A DNA stretch of 64,000 bases, taken from positions 62,001 to 126,000 of the forward strand of contig NZ_JBDJAW010000009.1 of the NCBI RefSeq assembly GCF_039649665.1. The letters are read 5' to 3'. The stretch comes from Microbispora sp. ZYX-F-249 (GTDB lineage Bacteria; Actinomycetota; Actinomycetes; Streptosporangiales; Streptosporangiaceae). A program made the translations under genes and the position numbers. Shown piece after piece: positions 55,934-64,000 of the stretch. How positions within the stretch are numbered: position 1 is the first letter of the stretch; every line of letters begins with the position of its first letter. The notes below the pieces were generated by a model that did not search any database, was not told the DNA's origin, and saw only the letters and a program-made list of their open reading frames with translations.

Positions 55934-57235
55934 TTACTCCTGCCACCACTCCGCGTCGTCGTCGCTCTTGGTGGAGCTGATCGGCTCGACCGCCGGCGTG
56001 GTGGGCACGGCCGGCTTCTCCGCGACCGGCGGAGCCGACAGGGCCGGCTTCGGCGGGGCCGCGGTGACGGGCGCCGGCTCCGGGTCGCCGCCCGGCAGGG
56101 GGGCGCCGCCGAGCAGCTGGCGGAGCTGGGCGAGGTGGCTGGTGATGCTGTCGCGCTGGCGGGTGAGCTCGTCGACCTGGCGCTGCATCGCCGTACGGGT
56201 GCGCTCGGCCTCGCTCTTTGCCTCGGTCACGATCGTGTCGGCGCTGGCCTTCGCGTCGGCCACCAGCTGGTCGGCGTTCTTACGGGCGTTGGCCAGCAGC
56301 TGCTTGGCGTGGGTGTCGGCCTCGCGGCGGGTCTGCTCCGCCTGCTGCGTGGCCTTGGCGGCCCGCTGCTCGGCGGTGGCGGCGCGCTGCTCGGCCTCGG
56401 CCACCAGCTTCTGGGTGTTGGCCTGGGCGGTGGCGTGCCGCTCGGCCTCCTGGCGCTCGGCCTCCTCGCGGCGGGCGGCGAGCTGGATCTCGAACTCCGC
56501 CTCGTCCTGGGCGCGCTTGGCCTCCGACTCCTCCAGGATCCGCTGCGCCTGGGCCCGCATCTCGTCCGCCTGGCGCTTGGCGGTGGTGAGCACCTCGTCG
56601 CGCTCGCGCTTGGTCGAGGCCCGCAGCTGGGCGACCTCGCGCTCCGTCGTGGTGCGCAGCTTGGCGATCTCGCGCTCGGCGTCCGCCCGCTTCTCCGCGA
56701 CCTCGTGGTCCGCGGTGGCGCGGATCTTGGCGACCTCGCGCTCGGTGGTGGCGGTCAGCTCGTCGGCCTCGCGCCTGGCGGTCGAGCGGATCTCCTCCGC
56801 GTCGCGCTCGGCGCTGCTGCGCATCTCCTCGGCCTCACGCGCCGCGAGCGCCCGCTTCTCGGCCGCCTCGTTCTCCGCCGCCGCACGCAGGTCGGCGGCG
56901 TCCACCTTCGCGGCGGCGCGAATCTCGTTCGCCTCCGACCTGGCCGCCTGGACGAGCTCGGTGGCCTGCTCCTCCGCCAGCCTGAGCAGCTGCTCGATGC
57001 GGGCGCCGAGGCCGGAGTACGTCGGCCGCTCCTGCTCCTGCAGCTGGCGCTGGGAGTCGGACAGCTCCCGCTGGAGGGCGCTGACCTGTTCCTTCGCCTG
57101 ACGCAGTTCGGTGTCGAGAGTCTTCAGGTGGTCGTGGACCTGGTGCCGGTCATAACCCCGGAGCACCACGTCGAATTCGCGAGATGGAGCGTCCTCGAAG
57201 AAGTTGTTGAGCTGGGCGTCGATGTCGGACTGCAT
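55934..57235 (-). CDS. FilP-like coiled-coil cytoskeletal protein (DivIVA-type N-terminus)
   Basis: 433 residues. The N-terminal segment FFEDAPSREFDVVLRGYDRHQVHDHLKTLDTEL (about 12-45) is the DivIVA-type motif of Scy/FilP/DivIVA relatives. Residues about 45-345 are an almost unbroken coiled coil with repeats of the form READELTATTEREVAKIRATADHEV. A Pro/Ala-rich tail ends DDDAEWWQE. In Streptomyces, FilP forms filaments supporting polar growth and lies beside the same methylmalonyl-CoA epimerase and thiolase genes, which supports the call. It is somewhat longer than FilP and much shorter than Scy. Confidence 0.78.
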   Translation of the reverse strand: MQSDIDAQLNNFFEDAPSREFDVVLRGYDRHQVHDHLKTLDTELRQAKEQVSALQRELSDSQRQLQEQERPTYSGLGARIEQLLRLAEEQATELVQAARSEANEIRAAAKVDAADLRAAAENEAAEKRALAAREAEEMRSSAERDAEEIRSTARREADELTATTEREVAKIRATADHEVAEKRADAEREIAKLRTTTEREVAQLRASTKRERDEVLTTAKRQADEMRAQAQRILEESEAKRAQDEAEFEIQLAARREEAERQEAERHATAQANTQKLVAEAEQRAATAEQRAAKATQQAEQTRREADTHAKQLLANARKNADQLVADAKASADTIVTEAKSEAERTRTAMQRQVDELTRQRDSITSHLAQLRQLLGGAPLPGGDPEPAPVTAAPPKPALSAPPVAEKPAVPTTPAVEPISSTKSDDDAEWWQE

Positions 57236-57415
57236 GAGGCTCGATCCTGGTTGTCGAGACGGCTACAGGGGCCGGACGGGGGGTCGTTCCGAGGCGAGGA
57301 AGCCGGTGTGGCGTCCACGTCCGGTGGTACGCCAGCGTACTCCGGTACTGCCGCGTTGGAGGCCCCCTCCGACTTTCTGCGCGACTTGTTACGTATGAAC
57401 GTTTCTTGCGTTTGT

Positions 57416-57838
57416 CTAGCGCCTGGACGTCTCGACGAGCTCGGTGAGAACCCCTCCCACGTCCTTGGGATGCAGGAACGCGATCGAGGCTCCCATCGAC
57501 CCGTGCCTGGGCCGCTCGTCGATCAGGCGCACGCCCTTCGCCCCGATCTCCTCCAGGGCCCTGGTGACGTCCGCCACGCCGTACCCGATATGATGCACGC
57601 CCTCGCCCCGCTTGGCGAGGAACCTGCCCACGGCGGTGTCGGGGTGGAGCGGCTCGAGGAGCTGGACGTACGACGCGCCCTGGTCGCCGTCGGCCACGTG
57701 CAACATGGCCTCCCGGACGCCCTGCTCCTCGTTCACCTCGCGGCTGACGACGGTCAGGCCGAAGACGGACTCGTAGAACTCGATCTTCTCTTCCAGGTTG
57801 TGGCAGGCAACGCCCACGTGGTCGATCCGCAGCAGCAT
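57416..57838 (-). CDS. mce: Methylmalonyl-CoA epimerase
   Basis: 140 residues; interconverts (R)- and (S)-methylmalonyl-CoA. It is a glyoxalase/VOC fold with paired modules: IDHVGVACHNLEEKIEFYESVFGLTV and GEGVHHIGYGVADVTRALEEIGAKGVRLIDE. Expected metal ligands are H7, Gln in YVQLLEPL, His in VHHIGYG and Glu in VLTELVE. ATG start with AAGGGAGA upstream. It is divergent from the thiolase across 93 bp. It works with the B12-dependent mutase (not in the window), MeaB and the adenosyltransferase. Confidence 0.95.
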   Translation of the reverse strand: MLLRIDHVGVACHNLEEKIEFYESVFGLTVVSREVNEEQGVREAMLHVADGDQGASYVQLLEPLHPDTAVGRFLAKRGEGVHHIGYGVADVTRALEEIGAKGVRLIDERPRHGSMGASIAFLHPKDVGGVLTELVETSRR

Positions 57839-57931
57839 CGCCGTCTCCCTTCGCCGCGCCCGCTTCCGGGCGGCCGTACTACTCCTGGGTATGGTGACAC
57901 CGTCGCCCCGATCTCGTAGTGGAGGGTCTCA

Positions 57932-59161
57932 ATGTCTGGTTCCGTCATCGTCGCCGGAGCACGCACACCGATCGGACGGCTCCTCGGCTCGCTCTCCGAT
58001 CTGTCCGCCGTCGAGCTGGGCGGGATCGCGATCAAGGCGGCGCTGGAGCGCGCGGGTGTCTCCCCCGACCAGGTCCAGTACGTGATCATGGGGCAGGTCC
58101 TCCAGGCCGGGGCCGGTCAGATCCCCTCGCGTCAGGCGGCGGTGAAGGCCGGCATTCCGATGACCGTTCCCTCCCTCACCATCAACAAGGTCTGCCTGTC
58201 CGGCCTGGACGCGATCGCGCTGGCCGACCAGCTCATCCGCGCGGGCGAGTTCGACGTCGTCGTCGCGGGCGGCATGGAGTCGATGACCAACGCGCCGCAC
58301 CTGCTGCCCGGCCTGCGCAAGGGCGTGAAGTACGGCAGCGCCGGGATCCTGGACGCGACGGCCCACGACGGGCTCACCGACGCGTTCGACCAGATCGCGA
58401 TGGGGGAGTCCACCGAGCGTCACAACGCCAGGCTCGGCCTGACCCGGCAGGAGCAGGACGAGTTCGCCGCGCGGTCGCACCAGCGCGCCGCCGAGGCGAC
58501 GGAGAAGGGCCTGTTCGACGACGAGATCGTCCCGGTGCCGCTGCCGCAGCGTAAGGGGGCGGCGGGGCGTAGCCAAGGGGGGAAGACACAGGACGACCCC
58601 GTGTTGTTCTCCGCCGACGAGGGCATCCGCAAGGACACCACGGTCGAGGTCCTGTCGAAGCTGCGCCCGGCGTTCACCAAGGACGGCACGATCACGGCCG
58701 GATCGGCCTCGCAGATCTCCGACGGCGCCGTCGCCGTGGTCGTGATGTCGAAGGCCAAGGCCGAGGAGCTGGGCCTCGAATGGCTGGCCGAGATCGGCGC
58801 GCACGGCAACGTGGCCGGCCCGGACAACTCGCTCCAGTCCCAGCCCGCCAACGCCATCAAGCACGCGCTGGCCAAGCAGGGGCTGTCCGTCGGAGACCTC
58901 GACCTGCTGGAGATCAACGAGGCGTTCGCCCAGGTCGTGCTGCAGTCGGCGAAGGAGCTCGGCGTTCCGCTCGACAAGGTCAACGTCAACGGCGGCGGCA
59001 TCGCGCTCGGCCACCCGATCGGCGCGTCCGGCGCCCGGATCGTGCTGACCCTGGCCCACGAGCTGAAGAGGCGCGGCGGTGGCCTCGGCGCGGCCGGCCT
59101 GTGCGGCGGCGGCGGCCAAGGTGACGCGCTGATCGTCCGGGTGCCCGCGCCCGGCGCCTGA
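57932..59161 (+). CDS. Acetyl-CoA acetyltransferase (thiolase)
   Basis: 409 residues. Nucleophilic Cys in [11 protein letters not shown] (about residue 88; most homologues have NKVCGSG), catalytic His in [17 protein letters not shown] and second Cys in [10 protein letters not shown]. It condenses two acetyl-CoA or cleaves acetoacetyl-CoA. An insertion of about 12 residues, [12 protein letters not shown] (about 210-221), interrupts the normal PQRKGDPVLF segment. ATG start with GGAGGG five bases upstream. It is followed after 12 bp by meaB, so the two are co-transcribed. Confidence 0.92.
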   Translation: MSGSVIVAGARTPIGRLLGSLSDLSAVELGGIAIKAALERAGVSPDQVQYVIMGQVLQAGAGQIPSRQAAVKAGIPMTVPSLTINKVCLSGLDAIALADQLIRAGEFDVVVAGGMESMTNAPHLLPGLRKGVKYGSAGILDATAHDGLTDAFDQIAMGESTERHNARLGLTRQEQDEFAARSHQRAAEATEKGLFDDEIVPVPLPQRKGAAGRSQGGKTQDDPVLFSADEGIRKDTTVEVLSKLRPAFTKDGTITAGSASQISDGAVAVVVMSKAKAEELGLEWLAEIGAHGNVAGPDNSLQSQPANAIKHALAKQGLSVGDLDLLEINEAFAQVVLQSAKELGVPLDKVNVNGGGIALGHPIGASGARIVLTLAHELKRRGGGLGAAGLCGGGGQGDALIVRVPAPGA

Positions 59162-59173
59162 TCGGAGCCGTAC

Positions 59174-60202
59174 GTGGACGTCCGTGAGCTCGTCGGGCAG
59201 GCGCGGCGGGGACGGCCGCGCGCGGTGGCGCGGTTGATCTCGCTGGTGGAGAACGCGGTGGACAACGCCGTGGACAACGCCGTGGAGAACGCGGCCGGCA
59301 CCGCGGGTCATGCCGGGGGAGACCGGGCGGGGGCCCCGGCGGCGAGCCGCGCCCTGCGCGAGGCGATGGCCGAGCTGGCCACCGGCGCCGCCCGGCCGTA
59401 CAGCGCCAGGGTCATCGGGCTGACGGGCTCTCCCGGCGTCGGCAAGTCGACCTCGACCGGCATGCTCATCCGGGCGTTCCGCAGACGCGGCAGCAGGGTG
59501 GGGGTGCTGGCGGTCGACCCGTCCAGCCCGTTCACCGGCGGCGCCCTGCTCGGCGATCGCGTCCGCATGCAGGACCACGCGACCGACCCCGGCGTCTTCA
59601 TCCGCAGCATGTCGAGCCGGGGGCACCTCGGCGGGCTCGCGTGGGCCACGCCGCAGGCGCTTCGCGTGCTGGAGGCCGCCGGGTGCGACGTGATCCTGGT
59701 CGAGACGGTCGGCGTCGGGCAGGCCGAGGTGGACATCGCCCGCCTGGCCGACACGACCGTCGTCATCCTCGCCCCGGGCATGGGCGACGGCGTGCAGGCC
59801 GCCAAGGCGGGCATCCTCGAGGTCGCCGACGTCCTGGTGGTGAACAAGGCCGATCGCGACGGCGTCCAGGCGACCGTGCGGGAGCTGCGGAACATGACGG
59901 GCCTCGTCGAGGCGGCGTGGCGGCCCCCGATCGTCACGACCGTGGCCTCCAGGGGCGAGGGCGCCGACGACCTGCTGGCCGCGCTCGACAAGCACTATGC
60001 GTACCTGGAGGAGTCCGGCGAGGCCCGCAGGCGGCGGCTGGCCCGGGCCCGCGACGAGATCGAGGCCATCGCGCTGGCCCAGCTCCGGTCGCGCTTCGCC
60101 GTGCTTCACGGAGACCGCCTCGACGCGCTCGCCGAGCGGCTGCTCGGCGCCGAGACCGACCCCTACGCCGCCGCCGACGACCTCATCGCGGCGTTGCGCT
60201 GA
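59174..60202 (+). CDS. meaB: Methylmalonyl Co-A mutase-associated GTPase MeaB
   Basis: 342 residues of the G3E/ArgK GTPase family, the chaperone that guards cobalamin loading into methylmalonyl-CoA mutase. P-loop GSPGVGKST (about residues 84-92), switch motif LVETVGVGQAEVDI, VDPSSPFTGGALLGDR and the base-specificity motif NKAD. Residues about 25-41 carry a tandem NAVDNAVDNAVENA that interrupts the usual N-terminal helix. GTG start with GGAG six bases upstream. It is in an operon with the thiolase and close to the epimerase. Confidence 0.93.
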   Translation: MDVRELVGQARRGRPRAVARLISLVENAVDNAVDNAVENAAGTAGHAGGDRAGAPAASRALREAMAELATGAARPYSARVIGLTGSPGVGKSTSTGMLIRAFRRRGSRVGVLAVDPSSPFTGGALLGDRVRMQDHATDPGVFIRSMSSRGHLGGLAWATPQALRVLEAAGCDVILVETVGVGQAEVDIARLADTTVVILAPGMGDGVQAAKAGILEVADVLVVNKADRDGVQATVRELRNMTGLVEAAWRPPIVTTVASRGEGADDLLAALDKHYAYLEESGEARRRRLARARDEIEAIALAQLRSRFAVLHGDRLDALAERLLGAETDPYAAADDLIAALR

Positions 60203-60246
60203 GCCACCGGCCCGCGGCCCTGCCCGTACGGCTCTCGCCTCACGGC

Positions 60247-60291
60247 GGCCGACGGGTCAGGGGCCGACGGGTCAGGGGCCGGCGGGTCAGG
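60247..60291. repeat. Three 15-bp tandem repeats giving consecutive stop codons
   Basis: Units GGCCGACGGGTCAGG at 60247-60261 and 60262-60276, and a one-base variant at 60277-60291. On the minus strand each contains TGA in the frame of the DUF4230 gene, whose true stop is in the last unit, so the gene ends in three in-frame stops. Confidence 0.8.
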
Positions 60292-61009
60292 GCTCGCCGG
60301 CGTACTTGACCGTGACCGTCGTGAAGCCGAGGGACTTCAGCATGCCCTCCAGCATGACCTTGGTGTTCTGGTCGGCCCGGGAGCGCAGGTCGCTCGCGGC
60401 CGCCGCCTCCGCGATCTTGCCTTCGGCCAGCACGTAGAGCTCCTGCTGGTTCTGCGGGGACGACGACAGGAAGTCGGAGATCCGGTCGAAGATGCCCCGC
60501 TCTTGCGCGAAGACGTACGACCGCTTGTTGTCGAGGTTGGGCTTCTCCAGTTCGGCGTGCGGCAGCCGTACCGTCACAGTCGTGCGGTCGGGGGAGACCG
60601 TGAAGGCGTCCTTGGGCAGGGTGGAGAAGTCGACGTAGGCGTCCACGTTCCCGGCTCCCACGAAGAGCGTCCGGGAGCCCTTGATCGCGTCGGGTACGAA
60701 CTTCGCGTCCTTCTCCAGGTCGACGATGACCTGGAAGTTGCCGGTCGCGGCCTCGAACCGGCTCAGGTTCTGCACCGAACGGAGCAGCGCGGGGCCGCTG
60801 CGGTCGATGGTCTGCTCGCCCAGCGGGTTGAGCCAGGACCAGGTCAGCCGGGCGCCGACCACGAGCAGCAGGACCACGAACAGCAGGCCGGCGAGCACCC
60901 GCCAGCCGCGCCGGGAGCGGCGTGCGGGGGCCCCGGCGCTCGCCGTGGCGTCGGTGGCGGCGGCGCCGGAGTCGGCCGGCGCGAACGAGGGACGGGTCTG
61001 ACGGTCCAC
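60287..61009 (-). CDS. DUF4230 membrane-anchored protein
   Basis: 240 residues: a cytoplasmic Ala/Ser/Arg stretch (1-34), one membrane helix (about 35-55, GWRVLAGLLFVVLLLVVGA) and an extracellular DUF4230 domain (LLRSVQNLSRFEAATGNFQVIVDLEKDAKFVPDAIKGSRTLFVGAGNVDAYVDFSTLPKDAFTV ... RLPHAELEKPNLD). Family function is unknown. GTG start at 61009. It is convergent with meaB. A segment of Gln/Asn and Ala (about 185-215) near the end is helical. Confidence 0.85.
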   Translation of the reverse strand: MDRQTRPSFAPADSGAAATDATASAGAPARRSRRGWRVLAGLLFVVLLLVVGARLTWSWLNPLGEQTIDRSGPALLRSVQNLSRFEAATGNFQVIVDLEKDAKFVPDAIKGSRTLFVGAGNVDAYVDFSTLPKDAFTVSPDRTTVTVRLPHAELEKPNLDNKRSYVFAQERGIFDRISDFLSSSPQNQQELYVLAEGKIAEAAAASDLRSRADQNTKVMLEGMLKSLGFTTVTVKYAGEP

Positions 61010-61127
61010 GGCGGAAATCTTCCCGGTATTCCCGCCCTCTCACCCATCGCAAGATCGATTCCTTCGAGAAGCCCTGCTTCGGCCCTCCGAAATCCGCTTT
61101 CCGCCCCGCCCGGCCCCTGGGCCCGCG

Positions 61128-63320
61128 TCACGGGGCGGGGGCCAGGAGCGCGCCGGGTACGCCGGCCACACCGGGGTCCTCCTGCGTGTCCTCCCGGGGG
61201 TCCGCCCCGCGGGCGCCGGTGGCGTCGCCCGTGGCGGGCCGGGCACGGTCGGTGCGTCCGGCGTCGTGCCCGGGACGCCGGTCCTTCCCCGCGCCGCCGG
61301 GAGCGCCGCCGGGGACGCCGGCGGGGACGCCACCGGGGGCACGGCCGGAGGCGCCGCCGTGACCGGGGACGCGCTCCGGCCGGGCGCGACGTTCACTCCG
61401 GGCGTCGTCCGCGCCCTGGCCGCCGTCGCCGTGAAGCCCCCCTGTCCGGCCGGGGCCGCCCTGCCCCCATGGCCGCCCACGGTCCGGCACGTTCCCGCCC
61501 TGCGCCGCCGGACCTCCGGGCCGGAGGCGGCCGGGCTGGGCAGCGCCGGGCGTGACCGGGACGGGGGACGGGTTCGCGCCGGGCTCACCCGGCCGATCGG
61601 GGGACGCCGGGTCCCCGGGCCTGCCGGTCCTTCCGGGCCGCCAGGGGTGCGGCGACCGCCCCCGGCCGCGGGACCAGGGGACGTCTCTCCGGGCGCCTGC
61701 GCCGCCCGGCATGTCCCACGACCCCGGACCACCCTGGCCCATCGGCCCCTGGCCGCCCGTCGGACCCGCCGGACCCTGACCCGTCGGACCCTGACCCGCC
61801 GGACCCTGGCCCGCGGGGCTCGCGGCGGGAGGAGACGGCCACGCCGGGACGGACGGGCTCGGGCCGGTCCACCCCATCCCGGCTCCGCCGGCGCCCGGGT
61901 CCGCGCTCGGCTCCCAGCCGGGCTCCGGGCCGACCGGCACGCCGGTGGCGACGGCCGTGCCCGGATAGGTCGGCTCGACCGGATAGTTCGGCGCGTACGT
62001 GGGGGTGGGGCTCGCCGGATAACCCGTCGCCACGGGGCCGGCGGGCTGGGAGCCGCCGCCGAAGTGCCTGCCCTGCAGCCCGCAGGAGACGAAGTCGGAG
62101 TAGAACATGCGCAGCCAGTCGCGCCGCTGGGCCTCGGTCAGTTCGGAGAACCACACGGAGGCCTGGTGGTGCTCGCGCAGCGGCCCGCCGGGCAGCGAGA
62201 CGCCCCGCAGCCAGGCGACGACGATGCTCCGGTAGCCCGCGGCCGCGGTTCCCGGGCAGGGGCGGGCCAGGCGGTCGAGGAACTCGGTGGCCGCCCGCTG
62301 GGCGTACCCGGACCCGAGGTCGTCGACGTGGACGACGACCACGTCCGGCCCTGCCGGGCCCTCCTCGCCGTACGCCCGTTGCTCCACCCGGTGGAAGGCG
62401 GCCGGTGTCCCGTTCAGGCGCATCGCGAGCGCGGTGAACACGCCGGCGAGCTCCGCCAGACCCCCGCGCAGCGCCGGATGCACGCACACGGTGATCGGCC
62501 ATTCCTGACACACCAGGCGCTCGCTCACGGGCATCGTCCGCGGCACGGTGACGAGCCTGGCCGCGCCGGTCCCCGCGGCCAGGACGGCGATCACCGCGGC
62601 GGCCAGCGCCAGCGTCCGCCGGGTCACCAGGGCCACCCAGCCGAGCAGCAGCGCGGTGCTGAGGCCCAGCAGCCAGAGCGTCTGGTCCGTGTACGCGGTC
62701 TCGCTGACGCCCGCGATCAGCTCGTACGGCTTCCCCGTGGCGGGGGTGAGCCGGTCGGCCCAGTTGGGCCCGGCGGCCAGCCAGGTGAACAGCCCGTACG
62801 TGCCGGCGCCCGCGATCAGCGGGACGACGACGACCGGCACGAGCCAGCCCAGGATCCAGCCGACCACGACGTACAGCCCCAGCCCGGCGACGGACATGGC
62901 GAGGCCGCCGGGCAGCAGCGGCCCGCCCTGCCCGGTCAGCGCGGCGCGCAGCCCGAGCAGCAGCACGGTCGCGCCGAAGGAGCCGGTGACGACCGCGATG
63001 ATCGACAGCGGTGCGCGTGCGGCCCGCCACGGCGTCAGGACGCGGCCCCGCTCGGCGCGGCGCCTGCGGAACGCGACCCAGGCCGCGAACGCGGCTCCGA
63101 GCGGTCCCGTCAGGCGCAGCGAGCCGATGACGGCCGCCACTATGTCATCCCAGTCCATGAAACCGGGAATGAGGACGCTCCACGCGGCGACGAGCGCCAG
63201 CACGAGCAGCACGGTCGCCGCGACCAGCGCGCCGTGCCTCAGCTCACCGCGTGAACCGCCCCTATGCTCACCCACAACAGGGCGCGGCACATGGCCGCGC
63301 CGCCGAAGTCCGGCGCGCAT
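61128..63320 (-). CDS. Large multi-spanning membrane protein with Pro/Gly-rich tail
   Basis: About 730 residues. Six to seven membrane helices (roughly 20-275). A soluble central domain (about 285-425; VCQEWPITVCVHPALRGGLAELAGVFTALAMRL ... FSELTEAQRRDWLRMFYSDFVSCG) resembles the C-terminal part of actinomycete ABC-2-like membrane proteins labelled DUF7224; that link is tentative. The last 300 residues are a Pro/Gly/Arg-rich disordered region with GQGPAGQGP-type repeats and unusually strong GC. The start is uncertain: ATG 63320 precedes the first helix but has no ribosome site, and GTG 63290 and 63275 are options. Function unknown. Confidence 0.55.
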   Translation of the reverse strand: MRAGLRRRGHVPRPVVGEHRGGSRGELRHGALVAATVLLVLALVAAWSVLIPGFMDWDDIVAAVIGSLRLTGPLGAAFAAWVAFRRRRAERGRVLTPWRAARAPLSIIAVVTGSFGATVLLLGLRAALTGQGGPLLPGGLAMSVAGLGLYVVVGWILGWLVPVVVVPLIAGAGTYGLFTWLAAGPNWADRLTPATGKPYELIAGVSETAYTDQTLWLLGLSTALLLGWVALVTRRTLALAAAVIAVLAAGTGAARLVTVPRTMPVSERLVCQEWPITVCVHPALRGGLAELAGVFTALAMRLNGTPAAFHRVEQRAYGEEGPAGPDVVVVHVDDLGSGYAQRAATEFLDRLARPCPGTAAAGYRSIVVAWLRGVSLPGGPLREHHQASVWFSELTEAQRRDWLRMFYSDFVSCGLQGRHFGGGSQPAGPVATGYPASPTPTYAPNYPVEPTYPGTAVATGVPVGPEPGWEPSADPGAGGAGMGWTGPSPSVPAWPSPPAASPAGQGPAGQGPTGQGPAGPTGGQGPMGQGGPGSWDMPGGAGARRDVPWSRGRGRSPHPWRPGRTGRPGDPASPDRPGEPGANPSPVPVTPGAAQPGRLRPGGPAAQGGNVPDRGRPWGQGGPGRTGGLHGDGGQGADDARSERRARPERVPGHGGASGRAPGGVPAGVPGGAPGGAGKDRRPGHDAGRTDRARPATGDATGARGADPREDTQEDPGVAGVPGALLAPAP

Positions 63321-63702
63321 GCGGCGCCGGGACAGCGATGCTGTCCATTGAGAATCTCCCCCGTGTCTGTGTGAGCGGTGCGCGAACCGACGCCGTTCCC
63401 CGTGGCGCTGGTTCGCCGGCCGGCCTCGCCTCGCCCGCCGTCGGACGCGTCCCCCGCGGACCCCCCTTGCCCCGGCGGGACCACCCCGGTCACCCGGGCG
63501 GCCGCGCGAGGCAAGATCCGCGAGACGTCCTCTAGCAGACGGGGTTCCCCGTGCCGCCGGGTTTGCCGCCGCCTCACCTTTCGACGTGGCAACCATAACG
63601 GAGCGTGACCCTCACGGGGGGAGTTCTGGGGTCAAGGAATGAATCCGGTTACGCTCGGTGCGCCGGTCGATCTTGGTCGGCGTCGCGCTACCGTATATCG
63701 CT
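63321..63702. other. Divergent intergenic region before the MarR gene
   Basis: 382 bp. Contents: a small palindrome, GACAGCGATGCTGTC (63331-63345), long frames on both strands that look like chance in GC-rich DNA, and an AT-richer part (63585-63702). In that part TATATC at 63694-63699, just before the MarR GTG, could be the -10 of a leaderless transcript. No gene is supported. Confidence 0.4.
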
Positions 63703-64000
63703 GTGTCCGTTCCGCCCAGCTCAGAACCGCCGCCCACGGGTGGCCCCCGGCCGCTCAAGCTCCCGTTCGACCCGATCGAGCGGGCGGCCGAGACCTGGCG
63801 TTCGACGTTCGGGCCGTCGTCCGCCATGGCCGCCGTCACTTCGATCATGAGAGCCCATCAGATCCTGCTGGCGCAACTGGACACGCTGCTCAAGCCGTAC
63901 GACCTGACCTTCGCCAGGTACGAGGCCCTCGTGCTGCTCACGTTCAGCCGGGCCGGGTCGCTGCCGCTGTCGAAGATCGGCGAGCGGCTGATGGTGCATC
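63703..64000 (+). CDS. MarR family transcriptional regulator, N-terminal part (3' end outside window)
   Basis: 99 residues before the window ends, frame still open. After a Pro-rich lead (SVPPSSEPPPTGG), it reads ERAAETWRSTFGPSSAMAAVTSIMRAHQILLAQLDTLLKPYDLTFARYEALVLLTFSRAGSLPLSKIGERLMVH, the dimerisation helix and first half of the winged helix of MarR proteins. GTG 63703 has no ribosome site, but a TATATC lies four bases upstream, so a leaderless mRNA is likely. The regulated genes are unknown. Confidence 0.85.
   Translation, partial: MSVPPSSEPPPTGGPRPLKLPFDPIERAAETWRSTFGPSSAMAAVTSIMRAHQILLAQLDTLLKPYDLTFARYEALVLLTFSRAGSLPLSKIGERLMVH

Overview
The window is very GC-rich. It uses GTG and TTG starts freely, many start codons overlap the previous stop as ATGA or GTGA, and several genes look leaderless. 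The gene content (NucS instead of MutS/MutL, a FilP-like coiled-coil protein, Rho with an Arg/Gly/Asp-rich insertion, a long ATP synthase delta subunit, DUF2550 after atpC, the order nrtL-lysA-hom) points to a filamentous actinomycete. I infer Streptosporangiales (Nonomuraea, Microbispora or Streptosporangium type) from general resemblance, not from a search.

Layout. 1-6550: the end of an FtsX-type permease, a secreted Cu/Zn superoxide dismutase, trehalose synthase, an asparagine-synthetase-like protein without a glutaminase cysteine, and a DUF4143 ATPase next to a small remnant of its own 3' end. 6784-10535: a large two-part glycosyltransferase and a quinone-oxidoreductase-like gene divergent from a TetR gene, with two palindromic operator sites between them. 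10532-25000: lysine/threonine biosynthesis (nrtL-lysA-hom and thrC-thrB), split by about 8.6 kb that holds a GntR/membrane-protein pair, a GT-C membrane glycosyltransferase, a polysaccharide deacetylase and three GT2 glycosyltransferases. 25397-45634: the housekeeping run rho-rpmE-prfA-prmC-tsaC, then a chained three-gene cassette of unknown function that includes a 901-residue low-complexity protein, a four-copy 26-bp tandem repeat, an SHMT homologue, a WecA-type transferase and the full F1Fo ATP synthase operon followed by DUF2550. 45786-55554: a TetR/PduO-type adenosyltransferase pair, an ABC-2 exporter with its own two-component system, a TetR/NmrA divergent pair, NucS, a small Cys-containing protein and two alpha/beta hydrolases. 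55550-64000: a cluster of short repeats, a FilP-like protein, methylmalonyl-CoA epimerase, a thiolase and MeaB (methylmalonyl-CoA metabolism), a DUF4230 protein, a large membrane protein with a Pro/Gly-rich tail, and the start of a MarR regulator.

How the genes fit together. rho to prmC serves transcription termination and translation termination (release factor and its methylase). tsaC, the SHMT homologue and the atp genes are core metabolism. The epimerase, MeaB and the PduO-type adenosyltransferase all relate to adenosylcobalamin-dependent methylmalonyl-CoA mutase, although the mutase itself is not in the window. The glycosyltransferase block probably makes a surface glycan.

The best candidate for something undescribed is the 30985-34231 cassette. 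Its first protein has a short helical N-terminus followed by Lys/His/Asp, Gln, Ala/Thr/Gly and His-rich tracts. A 48-residue peptide and a 129-residue Trp-containing helical protein follow, all linked by overlapping stop/start codons. Other items worth attention are a 26-codon leader ORF coupled to atpB, a 15-codon relay ORF between ABC transporter genes, and the repeat family at 55550-55860. I saw no rRNA, convincing tRNA, CRISPR array or complete insertion sequence.
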